Source: CAG-791 sp963655255 (GTDB taxonomy: Bacteria > Bacillota > Clostridia > Lachnospirales > Lachnospiraceae). From it: a DNA stretch of 12,562 nucleotides. Shown here in pieces: positions 6,514-12,562 of the stretch. Below the pieces are notes generated by a model that saw only the letters and a list, made by a program, of their open reading frames with translations, did not search any database and had not been told where the DNA came from. Position 1 is the first letter of the stretch, and the number at the start of each line of letters is the position of its first letter. Both the position numbers and the translations under genes were made by a program. Location of the stretch: positions 1 to 12,562 of the forward strand of contig CAVKEB010000057.1 in NCBI GenBank assembly GCA_963655255.1. Reading direction: 5' to 3'.

Positions 6514-7004
6514 CTGCGGTCCGATCCCACTCCCAGTGCTTTCTTGCCGTTCTCGGTCTTCAGAACCTTCTCCAGTTCGTCCATGAAGGTCTCGACATCC
6601 TTGAATTCCCGGTATACCGAAGCGAAACGGACGTAAGCGACCGGATCCAGATCGTGGATCTTCGCCATGACAAGCTCTCCGATCTCTCGGCTTGAAATCT
6701 CCTTCTCCTCGCGGTCGAAAATCTCCGCCTCGATCTCATCCACCGTGTGCTTGATCTGATTGACCGACACCGGACGCTTATGGCAGGCGCGCAGAATTCC
6801 GCCCTCAATCTTGGAGCGGTCATACGGCTCCCGGTTGTTGTCCTTCTTGATGACTACCAGCGGAATGGTTTCCACCTTCTCATAGGTCGTAAATCGTCTT
6901 CCGCAGGTGTCGCAGATTCTCCTGCGCCGGATGGAATTGTTCTCCTCCACCGGTCTGGAGTCAATAACACGATTGTCTTCCTTCCCACAGAACGGGCATC
7001 TCAT
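6510..7004 (-). CDS. nrdR: Transcriptional repressor NrdR
   Basis: A 164-residue NrdR, slightly above the common 150-160. It senses ATP/dATP and represses ribonucleotide reductase genes by binding paired NrdR boxes. The N-terminal zinc ribbon has Cys3, Cys6, Cys31 and Cys34 (MRCPFC and ICDTC), followed by the basic stretch RRRFTTYEK-type sequence (here GRRFTTYEKVE). The ATP-cone covers roughly residues 46-138 (VVIKKDNNREPYDRSKI onward, ending YVRFASVYREF). GGAGG at 7011-7015 lies six bases before the ATG. The last residues after the ATP-cone are variable. It is the first gene of the apparent nrdR-yqeG-aroE-aroK-aroQ-efp unit, and its TGA overlaps the yqeG ATG. Confidence 0.98.
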   Translation of the reverse strand: MRCPFCGKEDNRVIDSRPVEENNSIRRRRICDTCGRRFTTYEKVETIPLVVIKKDNNREPYDRSKIEGGILRACHKRPVSVNQIKHTVDEIEAEIFDREEKEISSREIGELVMAKIHDLDPVAYVRFASVYREFKDVETFMDELEKVLKTENGKKALGVGSDRR

Positions 7005-7010
7005 CGCAGT

Positions 7011-7171
7011 CCTCCGTGCCGCACAGTCCTGCGGCTATCAGAAATATAGATTCAGCACATTGCGGATTTTCTCATGGGATTTCCCAATGCCGTCTGCCCG
7101 ATGCGCTGATACTCAGAGAAACCGTCTGCACGGATTTCTCCTTGCGGCGCCGAAAATCGCCGGATGCTGAA
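7011..7171 (-). other. Hairpin-rich nrdR leader
   Basis: In the transcript an outer imperfect stem joins 7152-7171 with 7051-7071 (TTCAGCA/TGCTGAA, then GCGATTTTC with GAAAATCCGC, one bulge). Inside it, GAGAAA-T-CCGT pairs with ACGGTTTCTC around GCAG (7116-7140), and a shorter TGGG/CCCA hairpin sits near 7073-7088. Nearest the gene, CCGCA/TGCGG (7019-7034) precedes the GGAGG ribosome site. Just upstream (7172-7190) is TGCTAATATAGT, which could serve as an extended -10, but I find no convincing -35. I see no coding sequence in the gap 7005-7338 apart from this leader and the phosphoketolase terminator. Confidence 0.6.
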
Positions 7172-7242
7172 CAGTACTATATTAGCATGACAGCCAGAAT
7201 CATACTATGCGCCGCAGCAATTTTTCTGTGCGCATGCCACGC

Positions 7243-7275
7243 AAAAATCCCCCGCCGGATTTCTCCGACAGGGGA
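7243..7275 (-). terminator. Rho-independent terminator after phosphoketolase
   Basis: In the transcript TCCCCTGTCGG pairs with CCGGCGGGGGA (11 bp including two G-U pairs) and is followed by TTTTTG. It lies about 65 bases downstream of the phosphoketolase stop codon. Confidence 0.9.
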
Positions 7276-7338
7276 CTTTCTTCTGATAAGTAAAGCGCAT
7301 ATGAGAATACGGCGCATTCCGTTTTTACCGAAAACCGA

Positions 7339-9738
7339 TTACCGGTCTTCCCACTTCCAGTTTGCAACTTCCGGAAGATCCTGGCCGTACTCGTGGATGT
7401 ACTGCTTGTGCTCAACAAGCTTGTTGCTCATCTTCTGATACAGGTAAGCGCCCTTGTTGCCCAGCTGAGGCAGATTCTTCAGAGCAGTCTGTACCAAATG
7501 GAAACGATCCACATCGTTCTGTACACGTACGTCGAACGGAGTGGTGATGGTGCCTTCCTCCTTGTATCCGCGAACGTGGATCAGACGGTTGTTGTGACGG
7601 CGGTAGGTCAGCTCATGGATGAGTCCTGCATATCCGTGGAAGTTGAAGATGACCGGCTTGTCCTTCGTGAACAGCATGTCGTACTCTTCATCCGTCAGGC
7701 CGTGCGGGTGCTCATTGGCAGGCTGCAGCTTGAACAGGTCAACAACGTTGATGAAGCGGATCTTCAGATCCGGCATCTCCTTGTTCAGGATGCTGACCGC
7801 AGCCAGTGCCTCCAGCGTAGGAGTCTCGCCTGCGCATGCGAAGACGATATCCGGCTCCTGACCCTGATCGTTGGAAGCCCACTCCCAGATGCCGATGCCC
7901 TGTGTGCAGTGCTTAACGGCTTCCGGCATGGACAGCCACTGCGGACGAGGGTGCTTCGATGCAACGATGACGTTCACGTAGTTCTTGGAACGCAGGCAGT
8001 GATCCATGGTGGACAGCAGGCAGTTGGTATCCGGCGGCAGATAAATGCGGACAACGTCTGCCTTCTTGTTGGCCATATGATCCATGAATCCGGGATCCTG
8101 ATGTGTGAATCCGTTGTGATCCTGCTGCCATACGGTCGAGCACATGATCAGGTTCAGGGATGCAATCTGCTCGCGCCACGGCAGCTGGTTGCAGACCTTC
8201 AGCCACTTCGCGTGCTGAGCAGCCATGGAATCGATGATTCTGGCGAAGGACTCATAGGTTGCGAAGAACCCGTGACGTCCGGTCAGAAGATATCCTTCCA
8301 GCCATCCCTCGCACATATGCTCGGACAGCATGGAATCCATGACGCGTCCGTAAGGATCCAGATGATCATCGGTATCCAGATGCTCGGAGTTCCAGTCTCT
8401 GTTCTGTACATCGAAGACTGCGTTCAGACGGTTGGAGTTGGTCTCATCCGGTCCGAAAATACGGAAGTTCTTCGAATCATCATTCAGTTTGAAGATATCG
8501 CGGATGAACTTGCCCAGCTCGGTCATATCCTGACCTTCCTTGCTGCCGTGCTCTTCTCCGATATCAAATGCATAGTCACGGAAATCAGGCATGCGCAGAT
8601 CGCGAAGGAGCTTGCCGCCGTTGCCGTGCGGGTTCGCGCCGATACGTGCGTTGCCAACCGGTGCCAGAGCCTTCAGCTCCGGAATCAGCTTGCCGTCCTC
8701 GGTGAACAGCTCTTCCGGCTTGTAGCTGTGCAGCCAGTCGGAGAGCATCTGCAGATGCTCCGGCTTGTCCATCATGATCGGAACCTGGTGTGCCAGGAAA
8801 TTGCCCTCGATGCGGTTGCCATCAACAACCTTCGGGCCGGTCCATCCCTTGGGAGTGCGCAGCACGATCATCGGCCATACCGGACGGGTCGTGTCGTTGT
8901 TCTCTCTTGCGTTCTTCTGGATCGCCTTGATCTTCTCGATAACCTCGTCCATGGTCTCCGCCATCTTGCGGTGCATGGTCATCGGATCATCGCCCTCTAC
9001 GAAGTAGGGTTCCCAGCCGCAGCCGTGGAAGAAGTCTACCATCTCTTCGTGAGACATGCGCGCGAAGATGGTCGGATTTGCGATCTTGTATCCATTCAGG
9101 TGCAGAATCGGAAGAACCGCGCCGTCGCTGACGGGATTCAGGAACTTGTTGCTCTGCCAGGAGGTAGCCAGAGGGCCGGTCTCCGCCTCGCCGTCACCAA
9201 CGGTAACTGCCGCGATCAGATCCGGGTTGTCGAATACCGCGCCGAATGCGTGTGCGATGGAATAGCCGAGCTCGCCGCCCTCGTTGATGGAGCCGGGCGT
9301 CTCGGGAGCGCAGTGGGACGGAACTCCGCCCGGAAAAGAGAACTGCTTGAAGAGCTTCTGCAGTCCTGCCTCATCCTCGGAGATGTTCGGATAAATCTCG
9401 CTGTAGGAACCATCGAGATAATCATTTGCAATATAGAAGTTTCCGCCGTGTCCGGGGCCGGAGAGAAGGATCAGATCCAGATCATATCTCTTGATGGCGC
9501 GGTTCAGATGAACGAAAACAAAGTTCTGTCCCGGAACCGTTCCCCAGTGGCCGACAATTTTCTTCTTCACCATCTCCATGGTCAGCGGCTTCTTGAGAAG
9601 CGGGTTGTCCAGAAGGTACAGCTGGCAGGCGGAAAGGTAGTTCGCCGCACGCCAATAAGCATTCATCTTGGTGAGAAGCTCATCGGTGATCGGTCCCTTT
9701 TCCTCGCAGACAGCAGTCGTGAGATTGGTATCACTCAT
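7339..9738 (-). CDS. xfp: Phosphoketolase (xylulose-5-phosphate and/or fructose-6-phosphate)
   Basis: A 799-residue cytoplasmic, thiamine-diphosphate-dependent enzyme of normal length. It cleaves xylulose-5-phosphate to acetyl phosphate and glyceraldehyde-3-phosphate; many members also cleave fructose-6-phosphate to acetyl phosphate and erythrose-4-phosphate. His64 (VGHWGT) and His97 (GPGHGG) match the active-site histidines of Bifidobacterium enzymes. GDGEAETGPLATSWQSN from residue 181 is the ThDP/Mg motif. Also visible are SFPGGVPSH, LHLNGYKIANPTI, FGPDETNSNRLNA (with the catalytic Glu), TGRHGFFATYESF and WRQDHNGF-type sequence (WQQDHNGFTHQDPG). The start has AAGGAG seven bases upstream; the frame is open 42 codons further but lacks homology and a ribosome site. 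It has its own promoter and terminator, so it is a one-gene unit. Substrate preference cannot be read from the sequence. Confidence 0.98.
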   Translation of the reverse strand: MSDTNLTTAVCEEKGPITDELLTKMNAYWRAANYLSACQLYLLDNPLLKKPLTMEMVKKKIVGHWGTVPGQNFVFVHLNRAIKRYDLDLILLSGPGHGGNFYIANDYLDGSYSEIYPNISEDEAGLQKLFKQFSFPGGVPSHCAPETPGSINEGGELGYSIAHAFGAVFDNPDLIAAVTVGDGEAETGPLATSWQSNKFLNPVSDGAVLPILHLNGYKIANPTIFARMSHEEMVDFFHGCGWEPYFVEGDDPMTMHRKMAETMDEVIEKIKAIQKNARENNDTTRPVWPMIVLRTPKGWTGPKVVDGNRIEGNFLAHQVPIMMDKPEHLQMLSDWLHSYKPEELFTEDGKLIPELKALAPVGNARIGANPHGNGGKLLRDLRMPDFRDYAFDIGEEHGSKEGQDMTELGKFIRDIFKLNDDSKNFRIFGPDETNSNRLNAVFDVQNRDWNSEHLDTDDHLDPYGRVMDSMLSEHMCEGWLEGYLLTGRHGFFATYESFARIIDSMAAQHAKWLKVCNQLPWREQIASLNLIMCSTVWQQDHNGFTHQDPGFMDHMANKKADVVRIYLPPDTNCLLSTMDHCLRSKNYVNVIVASKHPRPQWLSMPEAVKHCTQGIGIWEWASNDQGQEPDIVFACAGETPTLEALAAVSILNKEMPDLKIRFINVVDLFKLQPANEHPHGLTDEEYDMLFTKDKPVIFNFHGYAGLIHELTYRRHNNRLIHVRGYKEEGTITTPFDVRVQNDVDRFHLVQTALKNLPQLGNKGAYLYQKMSNKLVEHKQYIHEYGQDLPEVANWKWEDR

Positions 9739-9859
9739 GTTCAGTCTCCTTATCAATAGTGAAAATATCAGTATCCGGTCATCCCGGGTTCTTGACCTCG
9801 CCGGGGCGACCTGTTCTGCCGGGAAGTTCGCCGGATGCTGCGCCCTCCCTGACGCCTTC

Positions 9860-9888
9860 ATCATATCTCAGGCATAAATTTCAAACAA
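9860..9888 (-). promoter_or_regulatory. Probable promoter of phosphoketolase gene
   Basis: TTGTTT (-35, at 9883-9888) and TATGAT (-10, at 9860-9865) are 17 bases apart. This gives a 5' untranslated region of about 115 bases (9739-9853), in which I see several small GC-rich stems such as TCGCC/GGCGA but no recognised riboswitch. Confidence 0.6.
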
Positions 9889-9891
9889 GTG

Positions 9892-9918
9892 AAAAAAAAA
9901 CGGTTTTATCCGCGTTTT
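9892..9918 (-). terminator. Possible terminator after the ModC-like gene
   Basis: In the transcript AAAC-GC-GG can pair with CCGTTT around ATAAAA, followed by a run of nine T that includes the stem's last bases. The stop codon lies in the loop. The stem is short, with a two-base bulge, so efficiency is doubtful, but the T-run is the longest in the window and directly precedes the phosphoketolase promoter. Confidence 0.45.
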
Positions 9919-11306
9919 GATGCGGTAAGGCGCATAATTTGACGATTTTCAATATAGAGTCTCCGGATCCTGCGGATCTCTTCCCGGGAAATCTCCCGCT
10001 TGGGAACCTTCCATAACAGAAGCTTTTTCGCAGGTCCCGTCGTTCCTTCTCCGTTCCCGGCGTTTCTTTTGTCTGACGATTCTCTTTCTTTTTTGTCTTT
10101 TTCTCCCGATGTTCCCGAGGGAGCGCCTTTTTCAGCATCTGCTCCGGCAGTTCCCTCCGAAAAAGCCCTGTCCGCTCCGGCAGTTCCTTCCGAGAAAGTC
10201 CCGTCCGATTCCGGGCTCTTCCCGGAGAGCTCCAGCCTTCTTGCCTCGCGCCCCGTCACGAACCAGATCTTCCAGTTCTGCGAATCTTCCTCCACCCGCT
10301 GCACGAAGACGCGGAAGCGCCGGAAGTCCTCCGCTCTTTTCCCGTCCGGGATCCTTCTGCAGAAATCCTCTTCCCGGATTCCGACAAAGGCCAGGTCCTC
10401 CGGAAGCTTCTCCCAGCCGTTTGCTTCCCGGGGAGGAAGCACTTCCCCCGCCCGCGGGATTTTCTTTTTCCCCGCAAAAACAAAGACGGCGCCCCACGCA
10501 GGAACCAGCGCGTGGAAGTCATCCAGCCTCTGCGCCTTCGCAATGTTGCGGCAGCCGGACAGAAGGGCCGCCCCCACCGTGGAGGGCTCTCGGAAAAAGA
10601 GGTCGCGCTTCTTTTCCCCCGTACAGGCTCCGTTCTCCAGGGAAGCGATGCTCCCGCCCATGGCGTAGGCCTCGTCCCGGTCCGCGGTCGCGAACACGCA
10701 GGTCACACCCTTCTCCGGTGCCAGCTTCTCCCGGATCTTCTGCAGGAACTCCGCGCGCAGATACGGGTCCAGCCCCGCAAAGGGATTGTCGAGAAGAACC
10801 AGCTCCGGCTCCGCCGCCATCATTCTCGCCATAGCCGCCATCAGCTGCTGCGCTCTGGAGAGCTCGTCCGGGTAACAGCCGCCGAGACCGTCCAGCCCGT
10901 ACTCCTTCAGAAGCTCCGCCGTCTTCGTTGTGACAAGGAGCCTCCGCTCCTTTCTGCCCTCTTTCCTGCCGCCTTCGCGTTCCGAATGGCTTTCCGCCTC
11001 GCGCAGCACCAGACGAATGTTCTCTTCCACCGTCATTTCCGGGAAAAGCGCATAGTTTTCCAGAAGAATCCCGGTCCTTCGCTGTGATGGAGCAAGGCAG
11101 ATCTTCTGAAGAGAATCATAGAGCGGCCTTCCGTTCAGGACGATGCTCCCCTCATCCGGGGCCCGCAGTCCCGCAAGGCAGGAAAGCAATTCCGTCCTGC
11201 CGCTTCCCTCGCCTCCCAGTATGGACAGGATTCCTCCCTCCGCCCGGAAATTCACATCCAGCGTCCGGTCCTGTTCTTTTTTCCGAATATGTACCTCTAA
11301 GCTCAT
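9906..11306 (-). CDS. ModC-like ABC ATPase with altered catalytic motifs
   Basis: A 466-residue protein with the layout of a molybdate/oxyanion importer ATPase: an ABC domain (about 1-240), then a regulatory region (SGCRNIAKAQRLDDFHALVPAWG onward, with VGIREEDF) like that of Clostridial ModC. All key nucleotide motifs deviate. Walker A is GGEGSGRT with Arg37 for Lys; the Q-loop has Glu83 for Gln; the signature is LSRAQ for LSGGQ; after the Walker B aspartate comes Asn174 for the catalytic Glu (LLDNPFAGLD); the H-loop reads ATAD with Ala208 for His. A charged insert lies at about 103-125, and a low-complexity Gly/Ser/Glu/Lys segment at about 357-422 splits the C-terminal domain. The frame is intact. 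It may pair with a canonical ATPase, have another role, or be decaying. The start overlaps the stop of a small ORF as ATGA; the ribosome site is weak. Confidence 0.88.
   Translation of the reverse strand: MSLEVHIRKKEQDRTLDVNFRAEGGILSILGGEGSGRTELLSCLAGLRAPDEGSIVLNGRPLYDSLQKICLAPSQRRTGILLENYALFPEMTVEENIRLVLREAESHSEREGGRKEGRKERRLLVTTKTAELLKEYGLDGLGGCYPDELSRAQQLMAAMARMMAAEPELVLLDNPFAGLDPYLRAEFLQKIREKLAPEKGVTCVFATADRDEAYAMGGSIASLENGACTGEKKRDLFFREPSTVGAALLSGCRNIAKAQRLDDFHALVPAWGAVFVFAGKKKIPRAGEVLPPREANGWEKLPEDLAFVGIREEDFCRRIPDGKRAEDFRRFRVFVQRVEEDSQNWKIWFVTGREARRLELSGKSPESDGTFSEGTAGADRAFSEGTAGADAEKGAPSGTSGEKDKKERESSDKRNAGNGEGTTGPAKKLLLWKVPKREISREEIRRIRRLYIENRQIMRLTASKRG
10141..10206 (-). repeat. 33-bp tandem repeat (two copies) in the ModC-like gene
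   Basis: Two adjacent 33-bp units starting with GCTCCGGCAGTTCC on the plus strand (10141 and 10174) differ at a few bases. They encode two 11-residue units built on FSEGTAGAD, inside the low-complexity segment of the ATPase. The period is a multiple of three, so the frame is kept. Confidence 0.85.
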
Positions 11307-11461
11307 TGCCTTGTTCCGTACTGCGTCTTTTCTGCGCAGGCCGCTCTGCTCTTCCGGCTGCTCCCGCTCCGCCCGGGATTCTCCGTCATGAATTCTCTCT
11401 CACGAATGTCTTCCGCATGCTTTTCTGCGGTGAAGGATCCTGTAAATGACCGGTTTTCCAT
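11303..11461 (-). CDS. Doubtful small ORF between the permease and ATPase genes
   Basis: A 52-residue ORF, highly charged (TAEKHAEDIREREFMTEN). It starts at an ATG ten bases after GAGGG and ends with a TGA that overlaps the ATG of the ATPase gene as ATGA. Its first half comes from the duplicated 3' end of the permease gene read in another frame, so it may be only a by-product of the duplication. If translated, it would couple the permease to the ATPase. A shorter start at 11387-11389 with GAGAGAG upstream is also possible. No family recognised. Confidence 0.25.
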   Translation of the reverse strand: MENRSFTGSFTAEKHAEDIREREFMTENPGRSGSSRKSRAACAEKTQYGTRQ

Positions 11462-11508
11462 CAGGAAGTTTCCCTCACGAATGTCTTCTGCGCGCTTTTC
11501 TGCGGCGA
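11399..11508 (-). repeat. 35-bp direct repeat, 75-bp period, at the permease-ATPase junction
   Basis: Copies at 11399-11433 and 11474-11508 match at 31 of 35 positions. The second copy (upstream in transcription) is the very 3' end of the permease gene including its stop; the other lies in the junction. Each is followed in the transcript by a purine-rich GTGAGG or GTGAGAG stretch and an ATG. Confidence 0.85.
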
Positions 11509-12293
11509 GCGGCCGCACCGATCACCGCACTGAGGGCCGCCCCCGCCGCAAGACAGCCAAGATCCCAGATCCATGCCGCCAGAACCCCCGTCCCACTCAG
11601 GGAAGAAAGCGTCCAGAGCCGGAAGCTTCCCGTCTCCTCCGCCTTCCGCAGGCAGGATACCGCCATCAGCGCACAGGCGCCGTACTCCCCGGCCGCTCTT
11701 GCCGCCCCGAGGAGAATTCCCGCAGCCACGCCCTCACGGGCCCCCGGCAGTGCAATTCTCCAGAATGCCGTCGTTTTCCGGATTCCCAATGTCCTCGCAG
11801 CGAAGATGTGCTGCGGATCCGTCCGCTCCAGGGCCCGCTGAAACGAGAGCCGGAGGACCGGCAGCGCCGCGAGAACCGCCACAAGGAGCGCTCCCAGCCA
11901 GGGGTAGGATCCCTTCCAGCCGATGCCGTGAATCACCCCTCTTCCGGTCACTCCGTCCGGTCCGAAGCCAACGAGCAGAAGGATCCCCCAGAGCGCAGGC
12001 GGGAATACGAGGAAAACCGAAAATATTCCCTTTCGCATTCTGCCCGCCTTCTTTCCGTCACAGCGCTTCTTCGCCACTTTCCAAGAAACCCACAGGGCAG
12101 GAAGAAGTAAAACCACCGCCGTCAGCACGCCGATTCCCGCACCGGTACCAAGAAGTCCCGAGCGAAAGCTCTCCGCAAGAAAAGAAAGAGCCCCTGCCAG
12201 AAGAGTTCCCGTCTTCGACAGGAAACCGGCCGGAACAGAAACCGCCGTTTTCTGAAGAACCATCCATTCCGTTGTATCAATTAGTGAAATCAT
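11475..12293 (-). CDS. Molybdate-type ABC transporter permease (ModB-like)
   Basis: A 272-residue membrane protein, longer than the ~220-230 usual for ModB. About five hydrophobic segments are visible: GIGVLTAVVLLLPALWVSW, FSVFLVFPPALWGILLLVGF, WLGALLVAVLAALPVLRL, VAAGILLGAARAAGEYG and LAAWIWDLGCLAAGAALS. The second contains the FPP typical of ModB. The cytoplasmic coupling loop AARTLGIRKTTAFWRIALP, then GAREGVAAG, is the EAA-type motif, with Phe for the first Glu. It would form the membrane channel of a molybdate, tungstate or similar oxyanion importer together with the downstream ATPase. No binding protein (ModA) gene is visible. The start is uncertain: ATG at 12291-12293 has no clear Shine-Dalgarno; ATG ten codons later is the alternative. 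The C-terminus is strongly basic (RRRKARRRHS). Confidence 0.85.
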   Translation of the reverse strand: MISLIDTTEWMVLQKTAVSVPAGFLSKTGTLLAGALSFLAESFRSGLLGTGAGIGVLTAVVLLLPALWVSWKVAKKRCDGKKAGRMRKGIFSVFLVFPPALWGILLLVGFGPDGVTGRGVIHGIGWKGSYPWLGALLVAVLAALPVLRLSFQRALERTDPQHIFAARTLGIRKTTAFWRIALPGAREGVAAGILLGAARAAGEYGACALMAVSCLRKAEETGSFRLWTLSSLSGTGVLAAWIWDLGCLAAGAALSAVIGAAARRRKARRRHS

Positions 12294-12562
12294 GGGGATA
12301 TTGTAACACAAACCTATAATCCGCTGCGGCGCCGAATCCGTAACACCGGATTGGGAGTGCCGGAATGGGAGGTTCCGGTCCGGCATAGACCCGGCGCGCT
12401 TTGGATTACAGAAAGAAGATAAGGTCCGGGGAGCGACACTGTCACTCACCCGGATATAATCATGGTATCACCGAAATTTTTAATTCGCAACGTGTTTCGT
12501 GATCGCCGGCAGCGTAAGTTTACTGTAGGAATCAAGTGGGTAGAGGTACCCATGACGTGAAG
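12294..12562. other. Gene-free end segment with a strong hairpin
   Basis: No recognisable gene. A strong hairpin lies at 12425-12454 (minus strand TCCGGG-T-GAGTGAC pairing with GTCGCTC and CCCGGA around AGT), without a clear T-run on either side. Toward the permease are weaker stems: CCGGAA/TTCCGG near 12364-12390 and ATCCG/CGGAT near 12336-12352. TACAAT at 12300-12305 on the minus strand resembles a -10 only six bases before the permease ATG. From about 12462 the base composition becomes less GC-rich. A 32-codon plus-strand ORF (12463-12561) and an open minus-strand frame are present, but I recognise neither. Confidence 0.5.

Noticed and set aside
7172..7190. NrdR box near the TAATATAGTACTG sequence
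   Set aside because: It lacks the paired 16-bp palindromes expected for NrdR sites; only a partial AT-rich similarity.
7393..9759. 788-codon plus-strand open frame opposite phosphoketolase
   Set aside because: Mirror of a strongly biased highly conserved gene; no recognisable domains and no ribosome site.
10000..10834. Plus-strand proline/serine-rich open frames opposite the ModC-like gene
   Set aside because: Composition reflects the complement of Gly/Glu/Arg-rich coding sequence; no start signals or family match.
9906..11306. Calling the ModC-like gene a pseudogene
   Set aside because: No stop or frameshift in 466 codons, and both domains are recognisable; altered motifs alone do not prove loss of function.
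12294..12424. Molybdenum-cofactor or molybdate-responsive riboswitch before the permease gene
   Set aside because: Several GC-rich stems exist, but I cannot match them to the Moco RNA consensus with confidence.
1..12562. CRISPR array, tRNA or rRNA genes, intact insertion sequence
   Set aside because: No regularly spaced repeats, no cloverleaf or rRNA signatures, and no transposase recognised on either strand.

Overview
This window looks like chromosomal DNA of a moderately GC-rich Firmicute, most likely class Clostridia and probably Lachnospiraceae. The basis is a tRNA-Thr T-box upstream of thrS, a DUF5688-type protein (a family I associate with Lachnospiraceae), a threonyl-tRNA synthetase without the N-terminal TGS domain, and a shikimate-gene/efp cluster common in Clostridia. 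The family assignment is inference. Every well-supported gene lies on the minus strand, so transcription runs from high to low coordinates.

Layout in transcription order (right to left). 12294-12562: no assigned gene, one strong hairpin, somewhat lower GC. 11475-12293: molybdate-type ABC permease (ModB-like). 11303-11474: short junction with a 35-bp duplication and a doubtful small ORF. 9906-11306: ModC-like ABC ATPase in which every catalytic motif is altered. 7339-9738: phosphoketolase with its own promoter and terminator. 7005-7338: the phosphoketolase terminator, then a hairpin-rich nrdR leader. 3121-7004: an apparent operon nrdR - yqeG - aroE - aroK - aroQ - efp; efp also has its own promoter and the unit ends in a strong terminator. 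2124-2777: DUF5688-type gene behind a 180-nt run of four hairpins. 1-1756: thrS, controlled by a T-box attenuator and cut by the window edge just before its C-terminus.

Function: aroE, aroK and aroQ supply three shikimate-pathway steps. EF-P helps translation through polyproline stretches, ThrRS charges tRNA-Thr, and NrdR represses ribonucleotide reductase genes. Phosphoketolase can release erythrose-4-phosphate, a shikimate-pathway precursor, but nothing in the sequence shows joint regulation. ModB/ModC-like proteins would belong to an oxyanion importer whose binding protein is not in the window.

The two most unusual things are these. (1) A ~105-115-nt element occurs twice, directly upstream of aroQ and aroE. 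It folds into the same series of hairpins, ends with the Shine-Dalgarno inside a small hairpin, and most paired-position differences between copies are G-U/Watson-Crick swaps that pair only in the sense transcript. (2) The ModC-like ATPase has an intact 466-codon frame but non-canonical residues at Walker A, Q-loop, signature, Walker B glutamate and H-loop.
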